A stretch of DNA of 42,549 bases from an uncultured Lachnospiraceae bacterium. GTDB lineage: Bacteria > Bacillota > Clostridia > Lachnospirales > Lachnospiraceae. Shown here in pieces: positions 7,292-15,069 of this stretch; position 1 is the first letter of the stretch; each line of letters begins with the position of its first letter. The position numbers and the translations under genes are program-made. The stretch is taken from positions 1 to 42,549 of the forward strand of contig CAJFOF010000037.1 in the NCBI GenBank assembly GCA_904395885.1, written 5' to 3'. The notes beneath the pieces were generated by a model. The model searched no databases. It was not told the DNA's origin and worked only from the letters and a program-made list of their open reading frames with translations.

Positions 7292-7314
7292 TGGGCAGGG
7301 AATAACCCTGCCCA
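7292..7314 (-). terminator. Hairpin after the MBL-fold gene, likely terminator
   Basis: A perfect 9-bp stem TGGGCAGGG/CCCTGCCCA with a 5-nt loop is followed on the minus strand by ATAAAATTTTAT, an AT-rich but not pure U tract. It separates the thioesterase-PAP2-MBL operon from the riboswitch. Confidence 0.55.
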
Positions 7315-7404
7315 GGCTACAGTTTTCATTATACAGCGATTTCCTGATTTTTCAAGCTCTTTTTCCAGAACAGTTCTGTATAGCTGAACGATTGTCCTTC
7401 CGGC

Positions 7405-8448
7405 TTACGGTGACTCCCAGTAGAGCGTTCCGTCTCTTTCCGTCCGGACAGCAAAATCCTGTTCATATAAAAATTCCAGACAAGAAAAGGTCTTGGAGAT
7501 CACCATCTTCAGCTTCATGAGCTGATCCAGATTTTCCGGAATTTTTTCCATTCCGTAAGCGATCGATGCCACCTGGCGAACTGTCATGGGAATTCTCGCA
7601 TGGTCCAGGATCTGCTTCATAATATTAATCTTTTCCAGATAAGAAAAAACAATATGGTCAATCGTCTTTGCTGGGTTTTCTACCGGAACTTTGCTGTGGG
7701 CCGGGATCAGCGTACAGTCACTGTATAGCTCCTTAATCTCTTTTAAAGACTGAAAATACCGATTCAGCAAATTCTCATCTTTGTAACTGGTTGCCACAAT
7801 CGGGACAATCCCGTTCAAGACCTGGTCAGCCGTAAACAAAATCCGTTTATCCTCTTCGTAAAGTCCTGTCTGTCCCAGAGTGTGGCCGCTTAATGAAACA
7901 GCCCGAAACCGGTACTGCCCATACCGGAATACATCTCCGGGAAGGATGGGCGAATATGGGAACTTTTCAATCAACAGTTCCCCTTCCTTATCCGCTATCA
8001 CCAAATCCTTAAACATATTCCACAGACGGGGGGTACCTTCCGCCGTAATGCCCACATATCTCAGAACCTCATCCTGGTCATCTGATTCTCCGTGACTGTA
8101 ATGAAGACAGTCATATCTGTGGCGCTCCTCCACTGGGCTTAAAAAGATCCTGGCTCCTCTCTCTGCCAGAATATAAGCCAGCCCGCAATGGTCGTGATGT
8201 TTGTGGGTGAGAAAGACATCCAGCTTTTCTGCGCTAATCCCCAGACTGTCCATAGCCTGTTCCAGCCTGTTCTGGCACTCCCTGTCCCGGAATCCCGTAT
8301 CTATCAGAAGGCTTCTGTCCTGTCCCGGAATCAGGTACACCTTGATTTCGCTGATCCCTTTCAGGCTGCTGTGCAGTTGTATCTGAAAGACACCCGGCAA
8401 AATCTCTTTCACAAATTCTCTTGCCTCGCTTTTTTCAGCTCCTGTCAT
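7405..8448 (-). CDS. MBL-fold metallo-hydrolase
   Basis: This 347-residue protein has the metallo-beta-lactamase fold in its first two thirds: T-H-K-H-H-D-H (H82, H84, D86, H87), S-G-H-T with H189, the D208 bridging aspartate in F-T-A-D-Q and P-A-H-S with H251. These make a complete dinuclear zinc site. A helical C-terminal region (about 260-347) resembles the winged-helix tail of the LACTB2-like group. Substrate unknown; hydroxyacylglutathione-like or thioester hydrolysis is possible. Its ATG overlaps the PAP2 stop by 4 nt, making it the last gene of the thioesterase-PAP2-MBL operon. Confidence 0.85.
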   Translation of the reverse strand: MTGAEKSEAREFVKEILPGVFQIQLHSSLKGISEIKVYLIPGQDRSLLIDTGFRDRECQNRLEQAMDSLGISAEKLDVFLTHKHHDHCGLAYILAERGARIFLSPVEERHRYDCLHYSHGESDDQDEVLRYVGITAEGTPRLWNMFKDLVIADKEGELLIEKFPYSPILPGDVFRYGQYRFRAVSLSGHTLGQTGLYEEDKRILFTADQVLNGIVPIVATSYKDENLLNRYFQSLKEIKELYSDCTLIPAHSKVPVENPAKTIDHIVFSYLEKINIMKQILDHARIPMTVRQVASIAYGMEKIPENLDQLMKLKMVISKTFSCLEFLYEQDFAVRTERDGTLYWESP

Positions 8449-8990
8449 ACCCTTTCCCCCGTTTCCTGCTTTTTCTCATTCCTCCTGCTTTGAAATCTTT
8501 CCACTGCCCAGTGGACAGCGAAAGCAATGGCTGTTCCCATCACAGCTCCCGCCAGAACATCCGTTGGAAAATGGACAAACAAATACAATCGGGAAAATCC
8601 GATCAGGCAAGCCAGAATCAGGGCTGCAATTCCCAGCCGTTTCCGGTACAGCAGAATGCTGATCGCCGCCTCAAAGCTGGCCAGCGTATGGCCCGATGGA
8701 AACGAATAATCTTTCGGCGCCTCGATCAGGAGGCTCACAGACTCATCCAGCCAGCAGGGCCTTTCCCTGGCAACCAGGTTCTTAACGATCCCATTTCCAA
8801 GAATCAGGCCTGCCAAAAGGGAAAGCAGAACACAAAAACCGATCTTTCTGGTGCTGGGAACAACCGCCAGCAGCAAACCGGAAGCGATCCAGAACCATCC
8901 TCCATTTCCCAGAAAGGTGATTGCAGGCATAAGCTGGTCTAAAAATGGGCTGCGTATTTCCTGTAATCTATACAACAGTTCAAAATCCAT
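8445..8990 (-). CDS. PAP2-family lipid phosphatase, probably undecaprenyl-pyrophosphatase-like
   Basis: This 181-residue membrane protein has all three PAP2 motifs: K70-x6-R77-P78, P-S-G-H with H101, and S133-R134-x5-H140-x3-D144. It has five to six hydrophobic segments, so the active site faces outside. Size and motifs fit BcrC-type undecaprenyl pyrophosphatases or phosphatidylglycerophosphatases; I cannot choose between them. It lies 3 nt after the thioesterase gene and overlaps the MBL gene by 4 nt. Unlike the PAP2-like gene at 829-1506, its active site is complete. Confidence 0.88.
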   Translation of the reverse strand: MDFELLYRLQEIRSPFLDQLMPAITFLGNGGWFWIASGLLLAVVPSTRKIGFCVLLSLLAGLILGNGIVKNLVARERPCWLDESVSLLIEAPKDYSFPSGHTLASFEAAISILLYRKRLGIAALILACLIGFSRLYLFVHFPTDVLAGAVMGTAIAFAVHWAVERFQSRRNEKKQETGERV

Positions 8991-8993
8991 AGT

Positions 8994-9425
8994 TTACTCC
9001 TGACCGTGATCCGGCAGGCAGCGGCGAAACAATTCATCAATGGCAAGATAATTTCTCTTTAATGAAACCGGCTTTCCATCCCGGGTCAAAAAACAGTGGC
9101 GGCTTTCTCCCACGCACCGCACTTCCTCAGTCTCTTTATCCATAACCGTATATTCCAGCGTCATTTTTACGCCGTTGTATTCCTTTAAAATAGGCAGAAT
9201 CACGACCGTATCTCCATAATGAGTCATAGATTTATATTCGCAGTGTACCGACAGAACCGGGCTGATAATTCCCTGGGCTTCCAAGGTGTCATAGCCCATT
9301 CCTATCTGCTCCAGCAGGTCCGTTCTCGCCTCCTCAAACCAGCGAATATAATTTGAATGGTGAATGATCCCCATCTGGTCGGTCTCATAGTATTGTGTCT
9401 TATGCTCATACGCTTTTAATTCCAC
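8994..9425 (-). CDS. Acyl-CoA thioesterase, 4-hydroxybenzoyl-CoA thioesterase (YbgC/FadM) family
   Basis: This 143-residue hot-dog-fold protein carries the family signature Y-E-T-D-Q-M-G-I-I-H-H-S-N-Y, with catalytic D16 and H22-H23-S-N-Y, then R-W-F-E-E-A-R. It hydrolyses short or medium acyl-CoA, or acyl-ACP, in the cytoplasm. The start is GTG at 9425 with AGGGAG upstream. It is first in an operon with PAP2 and MBL genes. Its promoter overlaps the stop codon of the upstream phosphopantetheinyl transferase. Confidence 0.88.
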   Translation of the reverse strand: MELKAYEHKTQYYETDQMGIIHHSNYIRWFEEARTDLLEQIGMGYDTLEAQGIISPVLSVHCEYKSMTHYGDTVVILPILKEYNGVKMTLEYTVMDKETEEVRCVGESRHCFLTRDGKPVSLKRNYLAIDELFRRCLPDHGQE

Positions 9426-9482
9426 TGCTGATGCACTCCCTTCCTTCTGACTGAGCCGGGTACTGTCCCGGTCTCATCGTCT

Positions 9483-9511
9483 ATTATAGAAGGCTTTATT
9501 TTCGCCGTCAA
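9483..9511 (-). promoter_or_regulatory. Promoter of the thioesterase-PAP2-MBL operon
   Basis: TTGACG (9511-9506), a 17-nt spacer and TATAAT (9488-9483). The -35 box contains the TGA stop of the upstream gene. A CCGGG/CCCGG hairpin lies in the short leader. Confidence 0.8.
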
Positions 9512-10206
9512 CGCTCTTTCCCCGAAAACTTATCCAGCACAAGTTCCTCCGGTTCTATTACTTCCCATATGTCGCCTTCAGCACAGACCGCCATTTTATA
9601 GCCGGAAGGCGCTGCCAAAAGTTGAAAACCATATCCCTGATCCTGGCCATTTTCATAGGCGCGGTAGCCGTCACCACACTTTAACAGGCAGAAGCTGTCT
9701 GGCGCTTTCGCAAAGCCAGTGCCAACCGCCTTAATATAGCTCTCTTTCAGCACCCAATATTCAAAAAAGCGCTGGGATCCACAGGATGCATTCTCCACAT
9801 CCTTTCTCTCCTCTTTGGCCAGAAAGCGGAGAATCCCCGGCCGTATCGCATCTTTTTCAGCTTCGATATCAATCCCTACCGAACGGTCTGCTATCACACA
9901 GGCTACGTAATCCCCAGAATGGGATAAATTAAATTCTGCTAGTTTTCCAGAAGGAAAACACAGCGCCCCATTACCGTCTGCCAGAGCAGGTTTTCCGTGT
10001 TCCCCTGTCCGGAAAATGGCCGGCGGAGAAAAATTCGGGAAAACTCTTTGAAAAGCCTGATACAGCAGAAGCTCTGCCCCCACCGAGCGGGCCTGGTCTG
10101 CGATCTTTTTATACCGCAGAGTTCTCTCCAACCGCGCTTTCCCGATTGGGTACTGTTCCCACTCTGGGCGCAGATTACGAATATCTCCATAGTATACCTT
10201 CAGCAT
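9508..10206 (-). CDS. Sfp-type 4'-phosphopantetheinyl transferase
   Basis: This 232-residue protein is of typical Sfp/Gsp length. It shows the pseudo-dimer motifs F-N-L-S-H-S (about 92-97), G-I-D-I-E with D113 and E115, and W151-V-L-K154-E155-S-Y-I-K159-A. It moves phosphopantetheine from CoA to a serine of carrier-protein domains. No NRPS, PKS or ACP gene is in the window, so its partner lies elsewhere. An extended -10 promoter is just upstream. I see no terminator before the next operon's promoter. Confidence 0.92.
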   Translation of the reverse strand: MLKVYYGDIRNLRPEWEQYPIGKARLERTLRYKKIADQARSVGAELLLYQAFQRVFPNFSPPAIFRTGEHGKPALADGNGALCFPSGKLAEFNLSHSGDYVACVIADRSVGIDIEAEKDAIRPGILRFLAKEERKDVENASCGSQRFFEYWVLKESYIKAVGTGFAKAPDSFCLLKCGDGYRAYENGQDQGYGFQLLAAPSGYKMAVCAEGDIWEVIEPEELVLDKFSGKER

Positions 10207-10247
10207 GGCATTCCTATCACCTTTCTTTTGAGTTTATTGTTGTGGTT

Positions 10248-10256
10248 ATTATACCA
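10248..10256 (-). promoter_or_regulatory. Extended -10 promoter of the phosphopantetheinyl transferase gene
   Basis: TGGTATAAT (10256-10248) is a perfect extended -10. No good -35 box is found 16-18 nt upstream, where yitT ends. Confidence 0.55.
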
Positions 10257-10258
10257 TT

Positions 10259-10918
10259 CTATTCCTCTATGGGGTATGTGTTATTTTTCCAGACTTTAGG
10301 ATTCTGCAGAAAATCAATTATAAAAGATGATAGGGTAACTGTCACCAGAGAGAAAACAATCCGTTTCAGCGGTATATAGCTTAAAGACAAGCATAAAACC
10401 GTCAGGTCTGTAAACAGGTACGCTCTGGCAATCCTCCATCGGGTCGCCTTGGAGATAACCAGTGCCAGAGCGTCATCACCTCCGCTGGATCCCCCTTGGC
10501 GAACAATCAATCCTACGCCTATTCCCACGAAACATCCTCCAAGTATAGCTGCCAACAGAGGATATGGCGACAAATCCGGAAGCATCGGTGGAAACTGCTC
10601 CCAAAGTTTAAAAAAAGCCGATATGCTGACAGTAGACACTATCGAAATTTTTATGAATCTTCTTCCCAGATATTTATACGCCAGACCGTAACAGGTTAAA
10701 TCCAGAATAGGCGTTATAATGGAAGGTGAGACTCCCAGCCAGTGATTGAGAAGCAATACCATCCCCAATACACCGCCTTCTGTAATATTTGTCTGCTGAT
10801 GGATATTATGCAGCCCAAAAGAAGCAATAGCAGCTCCCAACATAATCAAAACGATCTTTTCTAAAGAAAACCCATCCCACAATTTTCTGCAAAAATTCAA
10901 CAACCAATCTCTAATCAT
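10259..10918 (-). CDS. YitT/DUF161-family membrane protein
   Basis: This 219-residue protein has five to six hydrophobic segments and the YitT signatures: I-T-E-G-G-V-L-G (about 44-51), a central G-V-G-L-I-V-R-Q-G-G-S-S-G-G-D-D segment, and R-W-R-I-A-R-A-Y-L-F-T-D. The C-terminal soluble DUF2179 domain of longer YitT proteins is missing, so this is the short form. Its biochemical function is not established. The promoter has the 19-bp spacer of MerR-activated genes and faces a MerR gene, so drug- or ligand-dependent induction is likely. Confidence 0.85.
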   Translation of the reverse strand: MIRDWLLNFCRKLWDGFSLEKIVLIMLGAAIASFGLHNIHQQTNITEGGVLGMVLLLNHWLGVSPSIITPILDLTCYGLAYKYLGRRFIKISIVSTVSISAFFKLWEQFPPMLPDLSPYPLLAAILGGCFVGIGVGLIVRQGGSSGGDDALALVISKATRWRIARAYLFTDLTVLCLSLSYIPLKRIVFSLVTVTLSSFIIDFLQNPKVWKNNTYPIEE

Positions 10919-10948
10919 AAAATCTCCTTGTTATTTATCTTTATTCTT

Positions 10949-10979
10949 ATCATAAACCTTGGTATAATACTAAGGTCAA
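10949..10979 (-). promoter_or_regulatory. MerR-type 19-bp-spacer promoter of yitT with palindromic operator
   Basis: On the minus strand TTGACC (10979-10974) and TATGAT (10954-10949) are 19 nt apart, the overlong spacing used by MerR activators. Between them lies the near-perfect palindrome ACCTTAGTAT/ATACCAAGGT (10956-10976, one mismatch pair). The same palindrome covers the plus-strand extended -10 TGGTATAAT (10960-10968) of the MerR gene, predicting autorepression. Confidence 0.75.
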
Positions 10980-11005
10980 GAACTATTTTATGGAGGACAG
11001 TTTTT

Positions 11006-11812
11006 ATGAAGAATTACTATAAAATCGGCGAGATATCAAAACTCTACGGCATCGGCGCAGATTCCCTTCGCTATTACGAAGAGCTTGGTGTTCTTCGGCC
11101 CAAGCGGGATCAAAACGGCTACCGCCTCTACAATTTAAAAGATATGTATAAGCTGAATATTATCCGTGACCTGCGGATTTTGGGGTTTTCCATGGCACAG
11201 ATCAAAGAATATCTGGATGGTCAGAGCATTGCGAACACGCTTAAAATGCTGGAGGATGAGCAAAGTCTTCTTCAGCAAAAAATAGATGAACTTCGGGAAA
11301 AGCAGTCCATTATTCGCCGACGCATGGCGTCTCTGAATGCTGCTAAGAATATTCGCCCGGGCATTTTTGCTGTAAAAACACTCCCTGAGCGCCGTTGTGT
11401 CCAACTTTCTCAGCACATTACCAGAGATGAGGAGATGGATTTCGTCATCAAAAAACTCCACAAAAAACATGAGTCCATGGTGCCGGACCTGGTAAATCAG
11501 ACAGTCGGCGCTTTCTTCTCTATGGATGATTGGAGGCAAGGAAGATCCAATGTCTATCAATCTATATTTTTTGTCCTGGAGAACAGTACTGCCGACTATG
11601 ATTTTGTTCTCCCCGCCGGAGACTATCTGTCCTGCTTTTATCAGGGCAACTATCAGCAAAACGGCAGACGGATCCAGGAGGTCCTGACCTTTGCCGCAGC
11701 GCAGGGGATTCCTGTTGCCGGAGAACCTTTTGAGCTGTATGAGATCGACAACCGATATACAATCCGGGAGCACGAATTTCTCACTGAAATCCAAATTCAG
11801 GTCCTGAAATAA
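11006..11812 (+). CDS. MerR-family regulator with GyrI-like effector-binding domain (BmrR type)
   Basis: This 268-residue protein has a MerR winged HTH at the N-terminus: K-I-G-E-I-S-K-L-Y-G-I, then D-S-L-R-Y-Y-E-E-L-G. A dimerisation coiled coil (about 75-115, L-E-D-E-Q-S-L-L-Q-Q-K-I-D-E-L) follows. From about 120 there is a GyrI-like domain, which binds lipophilic cations in BmrR. I chose the ATG at 11006, preceded by GGAGG and starting at the family's N-terminus; an in-frame ATG at 10928 lies upstream of the promoter. It very likely controls the divergent yitT. Confidence 0.9.
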   Translation: MKNYYKIGEISKLYGIGADSLRYYEELGVLRPKRDQNGYRLYNLKDMYKLNIIRDLRILGFSMAQIKEYLDGQSIANTLKMLEDEQSLLQQKIDELREKQSIIRRRMASLNAAKNIRPGIFAVKTLPERRCVQLSQHITRDEEMDFVIKKLHKKHESMVPDLVNQTVGAFFSMDDWRQGRSNVYQSIFFVLENSTADYDFVLPAGDYLSCFYQGNYQQNGRRIQEVLTFAAAQGIPVAGEPFELYEIDNRYTIREHEFLTEIQIQVLK

Positions 11813-11841
11813 GTTTTTGCTTTGGTTGTTGAGTAAAACCA

Positions 11842-11870
11842 TTGTATCCCTGAGGGAAAAATGATATATT
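11842..11870 (+). promoter_or_regulatory. Promoter of the GGDEF gene
   Basis: TTGTAT (11842-11847), a 17-nt spacer and TATATT (11865-11870). The transcript would start near 11877, giving a leader of about 94 nt that contains a short ORF and several small complementary segments. Confidence 0.6.
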
Positions 11871-11884
11871 TATAGGAGACGGAC

Positions 11885-11941
11885 ATGCCGCCTGACAGCG
11901 TAGATACCACCTATGTTAGGAAGTCAGTTGCTCAGGAATAA
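11885..11941 (+). CDS. Possible 18-residue leader peptide upstream of the GGDEF gene
   Basis: An ATG at 11885 follows GGAGACGGAC at good spacing and opens an 18-codon frame (MPPDSVDTTYVRKSVAQE) ending in TAA at 11939-11941. It lies wholly within the predicted leader, 29 nt before the GGDEF start. It could be a regulatory uORF or chance. Confidence 0.35.
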   Translation: MPPDSVDTTYVRKSVAQE

Positions 11942-11970
11942 AGAACAATATGACAGGAGGAGTGCCGCAG

Positions 11971-13347
11971 ATGTCCAATGGAGTTAATAACCAAACCACC
12001 AAAATAAGAAAGGAAAAGACAAAAGAGCTGACCAGCTATCTCCTTCACAAGCATTATTGTGAAAATGATGAAGATGCGTTGATTGAACACTTTGATGAAT
12101 ATTTTAGCTGGCTTGGAACAGGTGAGCAGGAATATGCGGTCGGTTACGAAACAGTAAAAGATATTTTTCGGAAATTTTCGGGAAAAGTAATCAAATGTAA
12201 CATTTCTGATGAGTGCTATGACGTAATCGAGGCAGCTCCCGATGTATATGTCTGTTCAGGGAGACTGTGGATCTCAACCGATCCCTCTACCCAGACCTAC
12301 CTGCGGGTACATCAGCGAATCACCACCGTCTTTCGATGGAGACAGGAGCGTCCATACTGCTGCCATATTCACATTTCCAATCCCTACACGGAAATGGCCT
12401 CGGATGATGTCGGCTTCCCCACTGGAATGGCGCGGCAATTCTACGAATATATGCAAAAATGTATTGAAAGTCAAAAAAAGCAGATCGAAGCTCAGACGGC
12501 TGAATTGGACAGTATTTACAACTCAATTCCCTGCGCGATCATAAGAGTGCTGAGAAAAGGCAGCCAATACTCTCTTCTTACCTATAACCGGGCAACGGCA
12601 GAACTCCTGGAAAAGACGAGAGAAGCCACAGAAAAAGCAGATTGGTCTTCCGGGTTCAGTAATGAAGTTCTTAGGGAAGATGCAGCAAAAATACAGTCTG
12701 CCCTTCAGACCCTAAAAAAGCCCGGTGACTATGCGAGTATTGATTACCGTTTAAGGACACGTTCAGGCAAGCTTGTCTATCTCAGCAGCAACAACCTGCT
12801 TGTCAGTGAAAGCGATGACGGACAGGTTATACAGAGAATTGCATTTGACATTACAAAACAGATGGAACTACAGGCCATTCTTGAAAGAAAAAGTTTCGAA
12901 GACTCCCTCACCGGGCTGTTCAACCGAAACAAATTCAATCAACTCATGCACAGAGGTTCAAGCGCATTTAAGCAACTGGGGATCGCATACTTTGATGTCA
13001 ATGGACTCAAGACGGTAAATGATCAATCTGGGCACAGCGCCGGAGACACGCTGTTGCGCCGCGTAGCATTACATATCAATAAAAAATTTAATCAAAAAGC
13101 ATACCGCATTGGCGGTGACGAATTTGTAGTAATTGATGACAGCATGGATGAGACTAGTTTCATAAATGCTGTTTCTTTTATCTGTAAAGAAATGAATCGG
13201 GATAAAATCTCTATATCAGTCGGTTTCTCCTGGCGGTGTTCTCCTAGTTGTAACCTTAAGGAACAATACGATGAAGCTGATAAGCTGATGTACAAAGACA
13301 AAGCAGCTTTCTACAGTCAAAAATTGCATGACCGCAGAAAAAAATAG
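11971..13347 (+). CDS. Diguanylate cyclase with N-terminal SnoaL-like and PAS domains
   Basis: This 458-residue protein has no membrane segments. Residues about 12-140 look like a SnoaL/ketosteroid-isomerase-like sensor domain (W-L-G-T-G-E-Q-E-Y-A-V-G-Y-E). A short coiled coil with E-S-Q-K-K-Q-I-E-A-Q-T-A-E-L and a PAS domain (about 170-300) follow. A GGDEF domain completes it: D-S-L-T-G-L-F-N-R-N-K-F, Y-F-D-V-N-G-L-K, and an intact G-G-D-E-F at 381-385. The RxxD inhibitory site expected five residues earlier is absent. It should make c-di-GMP without classical product inhibition. I chose the ATG at 11971 with AGGAGG ahead of it; an ATG at 11950 lacks a clear ribosome binding site. Confidence 0.88.
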   Translation: MSNGVNNQTTKIRKEKTKELTSYLLHKHYCENDEDALIEHFDEYFSWLGTGEQEYAVGYETVKDIFRKFSGKVIKCNISDECYDVIEAAPDVYVCSGRLWISTDPSTQTYLRVHQRITTVFRWRQERPYCCHIHISNPYTEMASDDVGFPTGMARQFYEYMQKCIESQKKQIEAQTAELDSIYNSIPCAIIRVLRKGSQYSLLTYNRATAELLEKTREATEKADWSSGFSNEVLREDAAKIQSALQTLKKPGDYASIDYRLRTRSGKLVYLSSNNLLVSESDDGQVIQRIAFDITKQMELQAILERKSFEDSLTGLFNRNKFNQLMHRGSSAFKQLGIAYFDVNGLKTVNDQSGHSAGDTLLRRVALHINKKFNQKAYRIGGDEFVVIDDSMDETSFINAVSFICKEMNRDKISISVGFSWRCSPSCNLKEQYDEADKLMYKDKAAFYSQKLHDRRKK

Positions 13348-13445
13348 CCATCCATTTTCGTCAATTCGCGTTCCTGCCCAAGGCAATCCGTATCCCTCCA
13401 CCGATACAATTTTTTTCAAAAAATATAGAAAGTTTACTTACAGAA

Positions 13446-13479
13446 AACCCATCCGGTTCCAAAGACCGGACGGGTTTTT
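13446..13479. terminator. Bidirectional terminator between the GGDEF and collagen-like genes
   Basis: The stem AACCC-x-TCCGGT / ACCGGA-x-GGGTT (12 positions, one mismatch or wobble) has a 7-nt loop. On the plus strand TTTTTG follows; on the minus strand it is followed by TTTTCTGT. It serves both convergent genes. Confidence 0.8.
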
Positions 13480-13507
13480 GTTTGGTCATCCATGTGATCT
13501 ATACAGT

Positions 13508-14866
13508 TTATACAGGGATATCTCCCAGACGGTATATAGTCAGTGTGTTAGCACCATAGAGGAATTTTCCGCCTTCCCCAATTACCTTTAATGTTGTGGG
13601 AACAGAAGAAACTGCAATTGGAATTGAGAAAGATACATTGGTAAATTCTTTGGAAGTGTGGAATGTGTGTGGCGCACCCGCTCCTCCTACTGACGCTCCA
13701 TTTTCTGTCAGATACGTCAATATCGAAAGTGGAAAGTCTGCACCGCCAGCCGGTCCTACACCGCCATGAAATGCCACCGCATATACCCCCGGCTGATTAA
13801 TCGTAAAAGTACCGCTGCCTGCTGTATGAGAGATTGCAGTACCGTAATGCAGTCCGTTGATATCAAACAGAAGCGGTTTCCCGGAAGTTCCTCCCTGGAC
13901 AGGCGTAGAATATGCCGCTAGTAATTGCAGCGATTCTTTGCACCCCCCAGTATCGCCTCTGGGAATTGTAAATTCCAGCACCACATCCTGCTCCGTCCCG
14001 CTGTTTACTACAGCGGCATAAGTTCCAGGCTCTCCAGTGGTAACTGTTCCTACCCGCACTGTGGCAGATATACCTGTCGCTCCCGTATCTCCCCCGGGCC
14101 CGGTCGGACCTGTTGGACCCGTTGGGCCGGTTACTCCACTGGGGCCGGTCGGACCCGTTGGGCCGGTTGCTCCACTGGGACCGGTCGGACCCGTTGGGCC
14201 GGTTGCTCCACTGGGACCCGTCGGACCCGTCGGGCCAGTTGCTCCACTGGGACCGGTCGGGCCTGTCGCTCCGCTGGGACCGGTCGGACCCGTAAAACCT
14301 GTTAAGCCGGTCGCTCCGCTGGGACCGGTCGGACCCGTTGGGCCTGTCGCTCCGCTGGGACCCGTCGGACCCGTTGGACCCGTTGCTCCGCTGGGGCCTG
14401 TCGGACCCGTCGGACCCGTAAAACCTGTTAAACCTGTGACTCCAGCAGGGCCAGTTGCTCCGGTTGGACCGGTTGGACCGGTTGGACCCGCTGAACCTGC
14501 TGGACCTGCTGGCCCGGTTGCTCCGGTCGCTCCCGTTGCCCCCGTCGGACCCGTTGGACCAGTCGCCCCCTGAGGACCTTGAGGTCCCATAGGTCCCTGC
14601 TCACCCCTGGCTCCTGGAGGGCCTTGAATCCCCTGAGGGCCTTGAGGTCCCGCGGGACCCTGTTCACCTCTGGCCCCTGGCGGGCCGGCTGGACCCGGAA
14701 GCCCCATAGGTCCAACAGGCCCCTGAGGCCCCGGGCAGCCTTTGGGACCTCGAGGGCCGCGGCAGCAAGACCGTGGATCGCAGCAACACTCATCTGTTCT
14801 TTCTCGGTTACAGCACGGATTCCCATTTACAGGAAACGGAAACTGATTCGGATTACGAAAATTCAT
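13508..14866 (-). CDS. BclA-like collagen-repeat exosporium/spore-surface protein
   Basis: This 452-residue protein has three parts. Residues 1-36 form a short N-terminus rich in paired or tripled cysteines (C18C19, C27-C29, C34C35). Then 77 uninterrupted Gly-X-Y triplets (G37-S267) run from varied GPR/GPQ units into Thr-rich [12 protein letters not shown] repeats. A linker with [20 protein letters not shown] and a C-terminal domain from about 312 follow, with the beta-sandwich look of BclA/C1q-like trimerisation domains. Threonines in the repeats are likely O-glycosylation sites. No signal peptide is seen, consistent with assembly on the spore from the mother cell. AGGAG precedes the ATG, and a sigma-K-like promoter lies upstream. 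Confidence 0.88.
   Translation of the reverse strand: MNFRNPNQFPFPVNGNPCCNRERTDECCCDPRSCCRGPRGPKGCPGPQGPVGPMGLPGPAGPPGARGEQGPAGPQGPQGIQGPPGARGEQGPMGPQGPQGATGPTGPTGATGATGATGPAGPAGSAGPTGPTGPTGATGPAGVTGLTGFTGPTGPTGPSGATGPTGPTGPSGATGPTGPTGPSGATGLTGFTGPTGPSGATGPTGPSGATGPTGPTGPSGATGPTGPTGPSGATGPTGPTGPSGVTGPTGPTGPTGPGGDTGATGISATVRVGTVTTGEPGTYAAVVNSGTEQDVVLEFTIPRGDTGGCKESLQLLAAYSTPVQGGTSGKPLLFDINGLHYGTAISHTAGSGTFTINQPGVYAVAFHGGVGPAGGADFPLSILTYLTENGASVGGAGAPHTFHTSKEFTNVSFSIPIAVSSVPTTLKVIGEGGKFLYGANTLTIYRLGDIPV
14102..14416 (-). repeat. Tandem 36-bp/27-bp repeats encoding [12 protein letters not shown]
   Basis: Residues 151-255 consist of six 12-residue units ([12 protein letters not shown], the last with V) and two 9-residue units lacking one GPT. 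Two copies of GLTGFT frame the first three units, which suggests block duplication by unequal recombination. Repeat number is likely to vary between strains. Confidence 0.9.
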
Positions 14867-14894
14867 TGTTACTTCTCCTAATAAGATTTTACTA

Positions 14895-14922
14895 TAACAT
14901 ATGACGGAACTGCCAGTTTTGT
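14895..14922 (-). promoter_or_regulatory. Predicted sigma-K-type promoter of the collagen-like gene
   Basis: On the minus strand CATATGTTA (14903-14895) fits the sigma-K -10 consensus CATAnnnTA. An AC dinucleotide lies 17 nt upstream (14922-14921, in GGACA), as in the -35 consensus. No sigma-A promoter is seen. This predicts late mother-cell expression. Confidence 0.6.
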
Positions 14923-15027
14923 CCTAACCCTTCTCCCATCCAAAATTCTCTGTGCATTTCCTTCTATCAAACATTTTATGCGGCTGGACAACGCGAGCAA
15001 GCCAGTCGCCTGGTAATTTCCTAATTT

Positions 15028-15057
15028 AAAAAACGGGGACTATAAACATAGTCCCCG
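15028..15057 (-). terminator. Terminator of the marR-ABC exporter operon
   Basis: A perfect 10-bp stem CGGGGACTAT/ATAGTCCCCG with a 4-nt loop is followed on the minus strand by six T residues, 12 nt after the stop codon. Confidence 0.9.
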
Positions 15058-15069
15058 CCACTGTAAGCT

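Noticed and set aside
11877..11970. c-di-GMP riboswitch in the GGDEF leader
   Set aside because: The GEMM core elements are not present in order, and the length is too short for a complete aptamer plus the leader ORF.
14102..14416. Regularly spaced repeats resembling a CRISPR array
   Set aside because: Units are directly adjacent, in frame and encode [12 protein letters not shown]; there are no unique spacers and no cas genes.
14037..14573. Plus-strand ORF encoding Pro/Val/Gly repeats ([11 protein letters not shown])
   Set aside because: It is the antisense of the collagen Gly-X-Y repeats; GGN/CCN codons read well on both strands. There is no ribosome binding site or promoter.
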